Positions 16,683-24,160 of a stretch of DNA of 64,000 nucleotides are shown here, one piece after another. Position 1 is the stretch's first letter. Every line of letters begins with the position of its first letter. The notes beneath the pieces are model-generated. The model ran no database searches and was not told the origin of the DNA. It was given only the letters and a program-made list of their open reading frames with translations. This DNA comes from Virgisporangium ochraceum (GTDB lineage Bacteria; Actinomycetota; Actinomycetes; Mycobacteriales; Micromonosporaceae), in assembly GCF_016863655.1 (NCBI RefSeq), contig NZ_BOPH01000088.1, forward strand, positions 62,001-126,000, read 5' to 3'. Both the position numbers and the translations under genes were made by a program.

Positions 16683-17423
16683 ATGATCACGACCGACTCC
16701 GCAACCGACCCCGAAACGAATAATGTGATTCATGTCGAAGTCCTCGTCCCGGTCGATGTGCCGGAAGCAGAACGTGCCAAGTTCGAACAGGCGATGGTCT
16801 CGTTCATGTTTGGCGCGGACCGTGTCCGGGAGGAACTGCGTGCGGACTTGGCGGCGGCCGGTGTCGATTTCAACCACCTCGCGACGCTGTCGCAGCATCC
16901 TCGGATAGGTGTTTGCCCGTCACCCGGCGCACTTGAGTTCCTCCCGAGCGATCACCTCGTCGATGTCTGCAAGCGCAACGGAATCGACCTTACGGCAGGC
17001 GGATCAGTGACGGTGTCGTTCGACTACACCGCATACGGGGACAACCACCGCGCAACCGATTCGCTCGAGGTGAACCTCGCACTGCCCGGGGCGGTCCACC
17101 GAAACGTCACGGAGCCGGACGATGCCACGGCTGACATTGTCCGCGCACTATTCGGTGACTGCCAGCTGGCCGCACCAGCCCAGGCATACCTGCGCGCACA
17201 CGGCGTGAACCTGACCGACGTCGCAGCTCGCAACGTCGAACGACTCGGCGGCCCAGACGCGCCGTTCACGTCCCGGGTCAGTCCGCAGGTGCATCGGTTC
17301 CTCGCTGAGAAGGGCTTCAACCTGGAGCAGTTCGGCCAGTTCAGTGTGAACCGAACCGACGAACTCCTACTGACCGACCCCCCGACCGACCCCCCGGGCT
17401 GGTCGAAGACCACCTGCTGCTGA
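16683..17423 (+). CDS. Putative large RiPP precursor or scaffold protein ending in Cys-Cys
   Basis: 246 residues with no recognised family. GAGAGGAC stands 8-9 bp before ATG 16683. The body is soluble and acidic: an opening strand VIHVEVLVPVDVPEAERA, a helix, a strand-rich middle (GGSVTVSFDYTAYGDNHRAT... LEVNLALPGAVHRN), then helical units that begin similarly (CQLAAPAQAYLRAHGVNLTDVAARN and VSPQVHRFLAEKGFNLEQFGQFSVN). The tail changes character: DELLLTDPPTDPPGWSKTTCC, rich in Pro, Thr and Ser with the only adjacent cysteines as the last two residues. In a gene order of flavoprotein, this gene, radical SAM, the tail looks like a core peptide and the body like a long leader or carrier. This is inference; it might instead be a structural partner protein. 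Confidence 0.6.
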   Translation: MITTDSATDPETNNVIHVEVLVPVDVPEAERAKFEQAMVSFMFGADRVREELRADLAAAGVDFNHLATLSQHPRIGVCPSPGALEFLPSDHLVDVCKRNGIDLTAGGSVTVSFDYTAYGDNHRATDSLEVNLALPGAVHRNVTEPDDATADIVRALFGDCQLAAPAQAYLRAHGVNLTDVAARNVERLGGPDAPFTSRVSPQVHRFLAEKGFNLEQFGQFSVNRTDELLLTDPPTDPPGWSKTTCC

Positions 17424-17434
17424 CGGCGACCGCG

Positions 17435-18967
17435 ATGAGATACCGGGTCGCGCCATTGCCCGACTGGGACGAACTGGACGGCGCCGATCGAATCCGGGTC
17501 GGCCGGCACTACCGGGTTCCCGTCGACGGTGACGACGTTCTCGTCATACCGCACGGGCGTCCGGGCTGGCTACGCCTGCCCCCTTCGGTCGTCGCGCTCC
17601 TCGCCGCCATCGACGGCTTGGACGTCGCCGGTGTGCGGGCCTCTCCCGACTTCGCCGACGTCTCCGGGACACTGCGCGCTCTGTATGACGGCGGCCTGCT
17701 CTACATCGGTGGCCGAACCGGATTGCGCGCCGAGCGCGCTCAGGCCGACCCGGCCACATCCGAACCGCCGACCGCTCTGCTGCTCAAACTGACCGGCGCG
17801 TGCGACATGGCGTGCAGCTACTGCTACGACTATGACGCCCAGCGATGGCCTGGCCGGATGGATCTCGACCTGGCTCGATGCCTCATCGTCGAGTGCCTGC
17901 GGCCGGGCCGGCAACTCACACTGATGTTCCACGGTGGCGAGCCGATGCTTCGGTTTACCCAGATGCGCGACCTGGTCGAGTTCGCCGACCGGACAGCCAG
18001 CACGGTCGGCGCCACCGTGCGGTACACCATCCAGACCAACGGATTGCATTTCACCGAATCCGCCGTCGAGTTCCTGCGCCGGCACCGATTCGCAGTCGGT
18101 GTGTCCCTGGATGGGCCGGCGCACGTGCATGACCGGAATCGCATCGATCACGGCGGCCGAGGTACCCACCAGCGGATCGCGGCAAACTTCGACCGCTTTC
18201 CCGAATTCATGCGTTCGGAGGTCGGTTACATCAGTGTTATCGGCGCCGGGACCGACGCCGAGGAGCTCGATGCGACCTGGCGCTTCTTCCGGGACTTGGG
18301 CGTCCTGACCTGGAAGCTCCTGCCCGCCGACGCCGAAGGTCGGGCCACCGGTCAGGCCGAAACGGCGTCGTTCCGCAAGACCTTTGTCGACTTCCTTTCC
18401 GCACGGCTCGAGGCAGTCCTGGACGGGGCGCTCGACCATCCCTACATCACCAATCTCGTCCAGCTGATCGAGCCGTTCCTGACGCTTGACCGTCCCAACA
18501 TGTGCATGAAGATGCCGTGTGGGGCGTCAACGGACCTGTTGGTACTCGACGCCGTCGGCGCGGTGCGCGCGTGCGACTGCAGCTACCATCCGGTGTTCCA
18601 ACTATTGCCGGCCGGTGCCCGGGCCTCCGAAGCCGCAAGCCAACCATCCGGAGGACTGGTGACGCGCGGCCGCTCGACCGCGTCCAGCATGACTCTACGG
18701 GCGCGCGAACGATGGTTGCTCGACGAGGCCCCGTGCGCCTCGTGTCCGTGGTTGCACCAGTGCGCGGGTACCTGCCCTGCGCGCGCTCTGATCAACAACG
18801 GGTCGCTCTTCTCGATCGACGATCTGGAGTGCGAGACTCGGCTCGCCCTCTTCCCACGCATCCTCGCCGACCTCTCACGACCCAACTCCGCGCTCCGCCG
18901 GTACCACGACTACGCGAAGCGGCGCGCCGGGCCGGCGCTCGCCGCGGCCGCTGCGCCACCCCGATGA
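17435..18967 (+). CDS. Radical SAM/SPASM peptide-modifying enzyme with N-terminal PqqD-like domain
   Basis: 510 residues. The first 110 (VLVIPHGRPGWLRLPPSVVALLAAIDG ... GTLRALYDGGLLYIGG) resemble a PqqD-like winged helix, the RiPP recognition element that grips leader peptides. The radical SAM core starts at LLLKLTGACDMACSYCYDYD with the cluster cysteines C123, C127 and C130 (CX3CX2C), followed by MFHGGEPMLRF and YTIQTNGLHF. The C-terminal SPASM region has MCMKMPCGAST, RACDCSYHP and APCASCPWLHQCAGTCPARALIN...LECETRLALF, enough Cys for two extra clusters. Such enzymes install carbon-carbon, carbon-sulfur or similar links in peptides. It starts 11 bp after the Cys-Cys protein and overlaps the next gene by ATGA. 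Confidence 0.9.
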   Translation: MRYRVAPLPDWDELDGADRIRVGRHYRVPVDGDDVLVIPHGRPGWLRLPPSVVALLAAIDGLDVAGVRASPDFADVSGTLRALYDGGLLYIGGRTGLRAERAQADPATSEPPTALLLKLTGACDMACSYCYDYDAQRWPGRMDLDLARCLIVECLRPGRQLTLMFHGGEPMLRFTQMRDLVEFADRTASTVGATVRYTIQTNGLHFTESAVEFLRRHRFAVGVSLDGPAHVHDRNRIDHGGRGTHQRIAANFDRFPEFMRSEVGYISVIGAGTDAEELDATWRFFRDLGVLTWKLLPADAEGRATGQAETASFRKTFVDFLSARLEAVLDGALDHPYITNLVQLIEPFLTLDRPNMCMKMPCGASTDLLVLDAVGAVRACDCSYHPVFQLLPAGARASEAASQPSGGLVTRGRSTASSMTLRARERWLLDEAPCASCPWLHQCAGTCPARALINNGSLFSIDDLECETRLALFPRILADLSRPNSALRRYHDYAKRRAGPALAAAAAPPR

Positions 18968-19812
18968 GTATCCGCATACAGGGCGCCAACTGGGACGCGG
19001 CCATGTTCAGGGCGCTGGCAGAGCATCCGTCGACAACAGGCTCAGCTCCCGAGGACGGGCGCCATTTCCAGGCACTGCGACTGCTCGTCGACGTGATTGG
19101 AAACGACCTCCGAACCTACCTCATCCGGCATGGCGCGCCGTATCTGGCGCATTGGCGGCACCGGCACGACCCGGTCGCCGCCATGGCCAGTTGGCTCGCC
19201 GAGTACTACCTGCAGATGCACGATCTCATGCGGATCGGACCAGACGCTGTGGCGAACTGGCCCGAGCTCGTATGCCGGGCCCGCGCTGTCGGTCGCACGG
19301 TGCGGCTCGTCGTGACGATGCAGCTCGGATACCCGTTGCTGCTGCCGATCCTGTTGGAGCAGGCGACCGGCCGGGCAGCGTACCCGGTGGTGCACGACCA
19401 AAACCCGGCGGTCCTCTCGCTGTACGCCGAACACCTCAGATTCGGCCGCGCATTGATCCTGACCGAGCTCACCGCCGCCGATATCCGCGGTTGGCTCGGA
19501 TCTGACGGCATCCTCCTTGCGAACATCGATACCAGCTACCCAGGAACCCAGCACGTGCGTGAGTTGCCCTTCCTGACCGGCCGGTTGACCGTCCCCGCCG
19601 GCTTGTTATCGCTGGCGGTGCGGCGCGGGGCCGAAGTCCGGGCGATGACCGTTCCAGGCTCCGTTGGACGATTGGCGTTGCGATCCAGCCAGCCGTTGCC
19701 GTCCGGCGACACCGTGGCAGCACTGCGGGAGTTCGGACGCTGCTTCGAACAGTGGGTGAGTGCAACTCCGGAGCAGTGGATGGCCTGGTCCAGTCTGAGG
19801 AACTCTCATTGA
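18964..19812 (+). CDS. LpxL/HtrB-like acyltransferase homologue, catalytic His motif missing
   Basis: 282 residues. The pattern AVGRTVRLVVTMQLGYPLLLPIL, then LRFGRALILTELTAADIRGWLGSDGILLANIDTSYPG, VRELPFLTGRLTVPAGLLSLAVRRGAEVRAMTV and a C-terminal FEQWVSATPEQWMAWSSL follows the lysophospholipid/lipid A acyltransferase (LPLAT) fold seen in LpxL and in PatA of actinobacteria. At the place where those enzymes carry the HX4D/E active site (GHFGNWE) this protein reads TMQLGYP, so the normal catalytic His is absent. It may use another residue or may have become a binding protein. ATG overlaps the radical SAM stop by 4 bp. In a RiPP-like operon it could attach a fatty acid; this is inferred. Confidence 0.65.
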   Translation: MSIRIQGANWDAAMFRALAEHPSTTGSAPEDGRHFQALRLLVDVIGNDLRTYLIRHGAPYLAHWRHRHDPVAAMASWLAEYYLQMHDLMRIGPDAVANWPELVCRARAVGRTVRLVVTMQLGYPLLLPILLEQATGRAAYPVVHDQNPAVLSLYAEHLRFGRALILTELTAADIRGWLGSDGILLANIDTSYPGTQHVRELPFLTGRLTVPAGLLSLAVRRGAEVRAMTVPGSVGRLALRSSQPLPSGDTVAALREFGRCFEQWVSATPEQWMAWSSLRNSH

Positions 19813-20309
19813 TAGAGGCAGCCGGGGCCCGAGAGGAGATCGTCGGCGCCGGCTGTGAAGGCGTCGTCAGCGTCCGAACCACGCACAAGGCTGAGTCGGT
19901 CCGCGTCAAGCGGTACCACCGGCGCAGCGAGCTTGAGCGCGGCGTCGTCGGCGCGGCACTCATCGAAGCCGGTCTAATTGAACTGGGCTGGGCCGATCTG
20001 GTGTCTGTGCCCGTCGTGCTAGGTGTCGATCTACTCGACCTTGTGGTGGTGACCGCGCCCTTCGTCCGAGCGCCGACAGACCCGCTGCCAGCGCGGCTCG
20101 TCGATGCGCGGGTTCGAGCGAGGGCGGCAATCGTCTGTGCTGCTGGTGTCGCAGCCGGATATTCGACTCCGACCGTACGAAAGATCGTCGAAACGAGATG
20201 CGGGCCTGACGTCGCCGCCGCGCTGACGAGGTGCTGGTTCGAGGGGGTTGCTCTCAAGCCGGACAGTCTGCTCTGCGACGGAGAGCGTTGGGTTCTGGTC
20301 GACCTGTGA
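19809..20309 (+). CDS. Small kinase-like protein, last gene of the operon
   Basis: 166 residues from a TTG at 19809 that overlaps the upstream TGA stop (TTGA) and has GAGGA 7-8 bp before it; GTG starts at 19752 and 19776 lack a ribosome site. The start REEIVGAGCEGVVSVRTTHKAESVRVKRY looks like the Gly-rich loop and the VAIK-type Lys strand of the protein-kinase N-lobe; the last residues LKPDSLLCDGERWVLVDL recall the DxxxxNxLxD...WxLID stretch of phosphotransferases. The middle is too short for a complete C-lobe, so it is a reduced or inactive kinase fold if the reading is right. In this operon it could phosphorylate Ser/Thr for elimination or be a regulatory pseudokinase. Confidence 0.5.
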   Translation: MIEAAGAREEIVGAGCEGVVSVRTTHKAESVRVKRYHRRSELERGVVGAALIEAGLIELGWADLVSVPVVLGVDLLDLVVVTAPFVRAPTDPLPARLVDARVRARAAIVCAAGVAAGYSTPTVRKIVETRCGPDVAAALTRCWFEGVALKPDSLLCDGERWVLVDL

Positions 20310-20455
20310 ATGAGCGATCTCGTCGGTTGCGCCGCCGCCGAACGGGTCTTCCACACTGTAAGTAGTGTGCGTCGTCGGCGATTGCAGTCGGGACGCGGTG
20401 CCGACGTGTGGTTCTTCCTACCGGCCCGGTGTCGGCGGCGGCGGCCAGAGCGGTC

Positions 20456-20701
20456 GGCACCGTGCTGCTGATCGAGGCGGTGGACCTGCGCTCCTACGAC
20501 CGGCTCTTCCCCCGATCAGGACGTCCTACCGGAGGGCGGGTTCGGGAACCTGATCGCCGCGCCGCTGCAGGGCCGCCGCCGCAACGACCACGGCCTACCA
20601 CCTTCCTCGACCTCGCCGCCCCGGAGCCGTACGAGGACCAGTGGACGATCTACGCCGGGGACTGGTCGACGTTGGTATCGAAACAGCCAACCTGGCCATG
20701 A
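20456..20701 (+). pseudogene. Fragment of an archaeo-eukaryotic-type primase (TOTE-like conflict system)
   Basis: Three consecutive pieces in two frames give one recognisable protein: VLLIEAVDLRSYDRLFP, then shifted QDVLPEGGFGNLIAAPLQGR with RRNDHGL, then back to TFLDLAAPEPYEDQW. The line of FP-QD-LP-GGFGNLI-PLQ...FLD...PY-DQW is the characteristic motif string of the primase component in TOTE conflict systems and related primase-helicase genes. Both ends are missing, and at least two compensating frameshifts are present. It lies 150 bp after the 16-20 kb operon and marks the right border of the acquired segment. Confidence 0.6.
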
Positions 20702-20943
20702 ACAACAAGTTCCAGCTACCCGCCGGCCTGGCCGCCACCGGCCTGCTGAGCCAGCCACAGGTCGCCCTTGCTGGTGGTGTCGCACTCGGCGCGCTGAGCC
20801 TCAGACGCGCGGCGCGCGCCAAAGCACAGGCCGTCAGAACCGCCCCGGCCGCATACCGGCTCAGCGTCCAGGAAGCCCTCGAACCGCACACCTGGCTCAC
20901 CCGCGTTATCGGCGCCGTACGACGAGCAACCGGCATCGACTGA
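20641..20943 (+). CDS. Hypothetical protein, possibly the C-terminal fragment of a larger gene
   Basis: 100 residues from a GTG at 20641 without a good ribosome site, overlapping the primase remnant. The content looks natural: DVGIETANLAMNNKFQLPAG... QPQVALAGGVALGALSLRRAARAKAQ, a hydrophobic stretch and then a basic helix LTRVIGAVRRATGID. It ends at a clean stop. Probably the 3' remainder of a gene whose front was lost in the rearrangement that also broke the primase. No family recognised. Confidence 0.4.
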   Translation: MDDLRRGLVDVGIETANLAMNNKFQLPAGLAATGLLSQPQVALAGGVALGALSLRRAARAKAQAVRTAPAAYRLSVQEALEPHTWLTRVIGAVRRATGID

Positions 20944-21148
20944 CCTCAAGATCGGGCCGGTACACCTGCCCATGATTCCGCGCTGTAGCTGCCCGGCCGA
21001 AGCTGTCGGAACCGGCGGTGAGGCGGCGACGAACCGGACGGACCCCGCTCCGGGCGCTACGCGGATCTGCCGCCGAGCGCGCGGCGGTACGGACCAGCGC
21101 GGTGGCGTACTGTCCAACGAGGGCACGGCTTCGCGAGAAGAGATGTGA

Positions 21149-21556
21149 GTGACGGACTTGTCCGCCGACGTGTTGCGGGCTGCGGAACTTTTCGACCTGA
21201 CCTACCGCGACACGACCGTTCTCTCCTTGGGTGGTCCGCTGGAGGGCGAGGTGCGCCTGGGCTCCGCAGGGGTGTGGCGTACCTGCGATGGCCTGGAGGT
21301 CTTTCGTTGCGGTGACCACCCGACGCTGCAGGCCGCGGTCGTCGCCTCAGTGGACGGACGTATCGGATCGTCCTGGTCCGGGGAGTTCACCGCGCTGTTC
21401 AACTCGGTTGAGCTGTTCATCGCCAACGCCGCCGCTTGGGAGACGGTCCGGACCTGGCGGTACGTCGCGGTAGGTGACGTGCCGGTGGACGTTGCCCACG
21501 ACCTGCTTGACGACCTGGTCGTCAACGCCGCAGCATCCGGGACGCTGACCACTTGA
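21149..21556 (+). CDS. Small protein, possibly SUKH-like immunity protein
   Basis: 135 residues from GTG 21149, preceded by AGAAGAGA. The layout (VLRAAELFDLTYRDTTVLSLGG, GVWRTCDGLEVFRCGD, VVASVDGRIGSSWSG, EFTALFNSVELFIANAAAWETV) recalls SUKH-4/SMI1-like immunity proteins, in which a short beta region with VxxDxxxG-x(V/I) precedes the NSxxxF segment and a helix. The match rests on a few positions only. A plain hypothetical protein is the alternative. No toxin is next to it. Confidence 0.45.
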   Translation: MTDLSADVLRAAELFDLTYRDTTVLSLGGPLEGEVRLGSAGVWRTCDGLEVFRCGDHPTLQAAVVASVDGRIGSSWSGEFTALFNSVELFIANAAAWETVRTWRYVAVGDVPVDVAHDLLDDLVVNAAASGTLTT

Positions 21557-21896
21557 TGGACGTCGCCGGATCTTGTGGTGACGGCGCAGCAGTGGGCCAA
21601 CCCGGGACGCGGCCCACATCCTGACGTCTCGGTCCTGGCCAGAACTGGCAGCGCAGTCGAGGAGATGCGGCGGCGAATTGCCCGAGCGGGCACGGAGCCC
21701 TGCGTGTTCACAGCTGCCAACATCCGCAGCACGCCGGGCCGCGGAGGCTGATCAACATACCGAAATCGCTTCACGGATTTGCCGCTCCCGGCGTGGTGGC
21801 ACTTGGTAGCGCTGCCGTATGTCCGCCCTCGGCGGTGGGATGGGTGGCGCCGTCCGTCGTCGGCCTACGTGCCGGCCCGCGAGGGAGAATGCCGGC

Positions 21897-22120
21897 GTGG
21901 ACCAAGATCGATTCTGGGAGATTGTCGAGTCCGCGCGTGCGCGGGCGGAGGACGCCGATGGGCGCCTGCGGCACTCGTCGAGATGTTGCGGGGCTGGCCG
22001 CTGGCCGAGTTGGTCGCCTTCCACGAGGTGCAGGAGGAGTTGCTCGAGCGCGATGCCTACCGGTGGGATCTGTGGGCTGCCGCGTATGTCGTCAACGGTG
22101 GCGCGTCCGAGGACGGCTTG
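21897..22120 (+). pseudogene. DUF4240 protein, frameshifted and truncated
   Basis: GTG 21897 (GAGGGAG 8 bp before) starts VDQDRFWEIVESARARAEDADG, the usual DUF4240 opening. The frame then breaks near 21965 and continues one frame over as ALVEMLRGWPLAELVAFHEVQEELLERD and AYRWDLWAAAYVVNGGASEDG, again typical of the family (FDxxxxxxxxxAYRWDLWAAAYLINGGCSDDGF). The remaining 50-60 C-terminal residues are replaced by Arg-rich filler. DUF4240 proteins are small and of unknown function, often clustered with immunity-type genes. Confidence 0.75.
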
Positions 22121-22319
22121 CGCCGCCCGCCACGCCGACCCCGCACGACGAGGCGCCACGACCGCGCGCGCAAGAAACTCGACCGCCACGCCAACTGCAT
22201 CCGCGCCGCGTTCATGGCTTCAGGAATTGATCGACTTACGGCTCTGCCGATGAACGGTGCGGACCCTCGACGTCTGTTCGCCGTACCGTCCGGGCGGGAT
22301 CGTCGGTACGGTATCGATC

Positions 22320-23459
22320 GTGTTCGAAGGCCGGTCACGGCGTTGCCGGAAGCGGGTTGTCATCGCGGGTCTCGGTGACAGCGGCGTCCTCACCGCGATC
22401 CACCTCGCGGGGCACGTCGATGTCGTCGGCATCTCGACCAAGCCCGCGTGGGTGAGCGGGAAGGAGCTGGGTACCCGGATCAGCCGGCCCGACGACTGGG
22501 CGCGTGACTACTGGGTGGCGTTCGACCGGTTCCGCCGGCTTGCCGGGATGCGGACGGTGCACGGTGTGCTGACCGGGGTCGACCTCGACCGTCGACGGGT
22601 CTTCGTGCGGGGCGCCGATGGCACGACCGGGACCGAGGACTACGACGCGCTCGTCATCGCGACGGGGGTCACGAGCGGGTTCTGGCGCCGGCCGACGGTG
22701 CAGTCCGCGGACGAGATCGGCGAGGAGCTGCGCCGGGTTCACGACCAGGTCGCCGCCGCTGGCTGCGTCGCCGTCATCGGCGGTGGGGTGACCGCCGTCA
22801 ACGCCGCCGTGAACGTCGCCGTCACCTGGCCGGACAAACGCGTCGAGCTGTACTTTCCCGGCGAGCGTCCGCTGCTGACCCACCATGCGCGGGTCTGGAA
22901 CCGGGTCCGGCGTCGGCTCGCCCGGCTCGGCGTCGAGCTGCACCCGCGACACCGGGCTGTCGTGCCCGAGGGGTTCCGATGTGACCGGATCACGGCCGGG
23001 CCGGTGCGGTGGCACACCGGCCAGCCCGACACCGAGGCCGACGCCGTGCTGTGGGCCATCGGGCGGGTCACGCCGAACACCGGCTGGCTGCCGCCGGAGC
23101 TGCTCGACGAGCGGGGGTTCGTCCGGGTGACGCCGCAGTTGCGGGTGCCCGGGCGTCCCGACATGTATGCGATCGGGGACGTGGCAGCCACCGATCCTCT
23201 GCGCAGCTCGGCCCGCAACCGCGCCGACCGGTTGCTGGCCGGCAACATCCGGGCCGGGTTCGCGGGCCGGCCACTGCGCCGGTTCCGGGCGCGGACGGTG
23301 CAGTGGGGTTCGGTGCTCGGCGTGCAGCCGGACGGGCTGGAGATCTACGCGCCCAACGGTCGGGCGTTCCGCTTCCCGGCCTGGTCGATCGAGCCGGTCC
23401 TGCAGCCGTGGATCGTGCGTCGCGGCATCTACCGCGGGATCCGTGACCCGGCACCGTGA
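22320..23459 (+). CDS. FAD-dependent NAD(P)H oxidoreductase (Ndh2/FSP1-like)
   Basis: About 379 residues of a two-dinucleotide-fold flavoprotein. The FAD Rossmann motif is RVVIAGLGDSGVLTAIHL near the start. DYDALVIATGVTSGFW closes the first FAD segment, CVAVIGGGVTAVNAAVNVAVTWP is the NAD(P)H motif (GxGxxG variant GGGVTA) and DMYAIGDVAATDP is the second FAD motif (AIGDVA). There is no CxxxxC redox disulfide, so it fits the type II NADH dehydrogenase/AIFM2 group that passes electrons to a quinone or similar acceptor. The frame is open from 22257; GTG 22320 places a short tail before the Rossmann strand. No ribosome site decides this. It is a single gene. Confidence 0.85.
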   Translation: MFEGRSRRCRKRVVIAGLGDSGVLTAIHLAGHVDVVGISTKPAWVSGKELGTRISRPDDWARDYWVAFDRFRRLAGMRTVHGVLTGVDLDRRRVFVRGADGTTGTEDYDALVIATGVTSGFWRRPTVQSADEIGEELRRVHDQVAAAGCVAVIGGGVTAVNAAVNVAVTWPDKRVELYFPGERPLLTHHARVWNRVRRRLARLGVELHPRHRAVVPEGFRCDRITAGPVRWHTGQPDTEADAVLWAIGRVTPNTGWLPPELLDERGFVRVTPQLRVPGRPDMYAIGDVAATDPLRSSARNRADRLLAGNIRAGFAGRPLRRFRARTVQWGSVLGVQPDGLEIYAPNGRAFRFPAWSIEPVLQPWIVRRGIYRGIRDPAP

Positions 23460-23619
23460 CCGGGCTGTCCTGCGGGTGCCGGCTCGGCGGGCGGGGGGAG
23501 TGTAGAAGCGGGTACGGTCGGCCGCCGCGGTCGGGACAGCATCATCGCCTGGACACGCGCGGACATCTCGGCGACCGGTCCGAGACCCTCTCTGCATGGT
23601 CGGCATCGCCGGGTAATCG

Positions 23620-23874
23620 GTGCACGATCATGCCGACGTGCGCATGTATGACCAGCAGTGTGACTTGCTGCAGGATGAGCCGGTGGACGACCGTGACCTT
23701 GTCAACAGGTTGATTCGTTGCATCGACGAAGACAATCACGCATATGCGTACGTCAGCTACCAGTTCGGCGGGGAGGCCCTGCTCGACAGTCACCTGCCGA
23801 TGCTCGACCTGATTCAGTCCCTTGCACGAGAGTGGCAGGCCATGGAGCGTCCGACGACCGATACGCAGGCCTGA
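23620..23874 (+). CDS. Small hypothetical protein, probably frameshifted near the C-terminus
   Basis: 84 residues (VRMYDQQCDLLQDEPVDDRD, DNHAYAYVSYQFGGEALLDSHLPMLDLIQSLAREWQAMERP). The sequence reads as a natural small alpha/beta protein, starting at GTG 23620 or 23638. Directly after MERPTT the next frame continues naturally as RYAGLIHALRVIAQSYQDHTTDQP and stops at 23933, whereas the present frame stops after four more residues. A one-base loss close to 23860 would explain this. Either the gene is a recent pseudogene with a shortened tail or the base is a sequencing error. Confidence 0.5.
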   Translation: MHDHADVRMYDQQCDLLQDEPVDDRDLVNRLIRCIDEDNHAYAYVSYQFGGEALLDSHLPMLDLIQSLAREWQAMERPTTDTQA

Positions 23875-24160
23875 TTCACGCGCTGCGCGTGATCGCCCAG
23901 TCCTACCAGGACCACACCACCGATCAGCCGTAGCGCGCATGGCAGCACAGTCGGCAGGTGCCGGCCGGGCTTCGGCATGCACGGACTTCCGCTGCGAGCG
24001 CGCGCTCGATCGCGTCCGTTCTCGACCCCGCCCTGCGACCGAAGATCCAGCTCAGCTGCCTATAGTTCGCAGAGGAGCCATCCGCCACGAACCCGCGAGG
24101 ATGAAGCCCGTCAACCGCGCGCCGCCCGGGTCTGGCGCGGGTTGGGTACCGTCTTGCGAC

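Noticed and set aside
15911..20309. Idea that the 16-20 kb operon is a lipolanthine or thioamitide cluster
   Set aside because: No LanKC-type synthetase, no YcaO/TfuA, no PKS or fatty-acid genes are present; only the flavoprotein is shared with those classes.
20352..20369. Small dyad CACACT-GTAAGT-AGTGTG after the operon
   Set aside because: Six-base arms are too short to be a terminator in this GC-rich genome; operator role cannot be argued from one copy.
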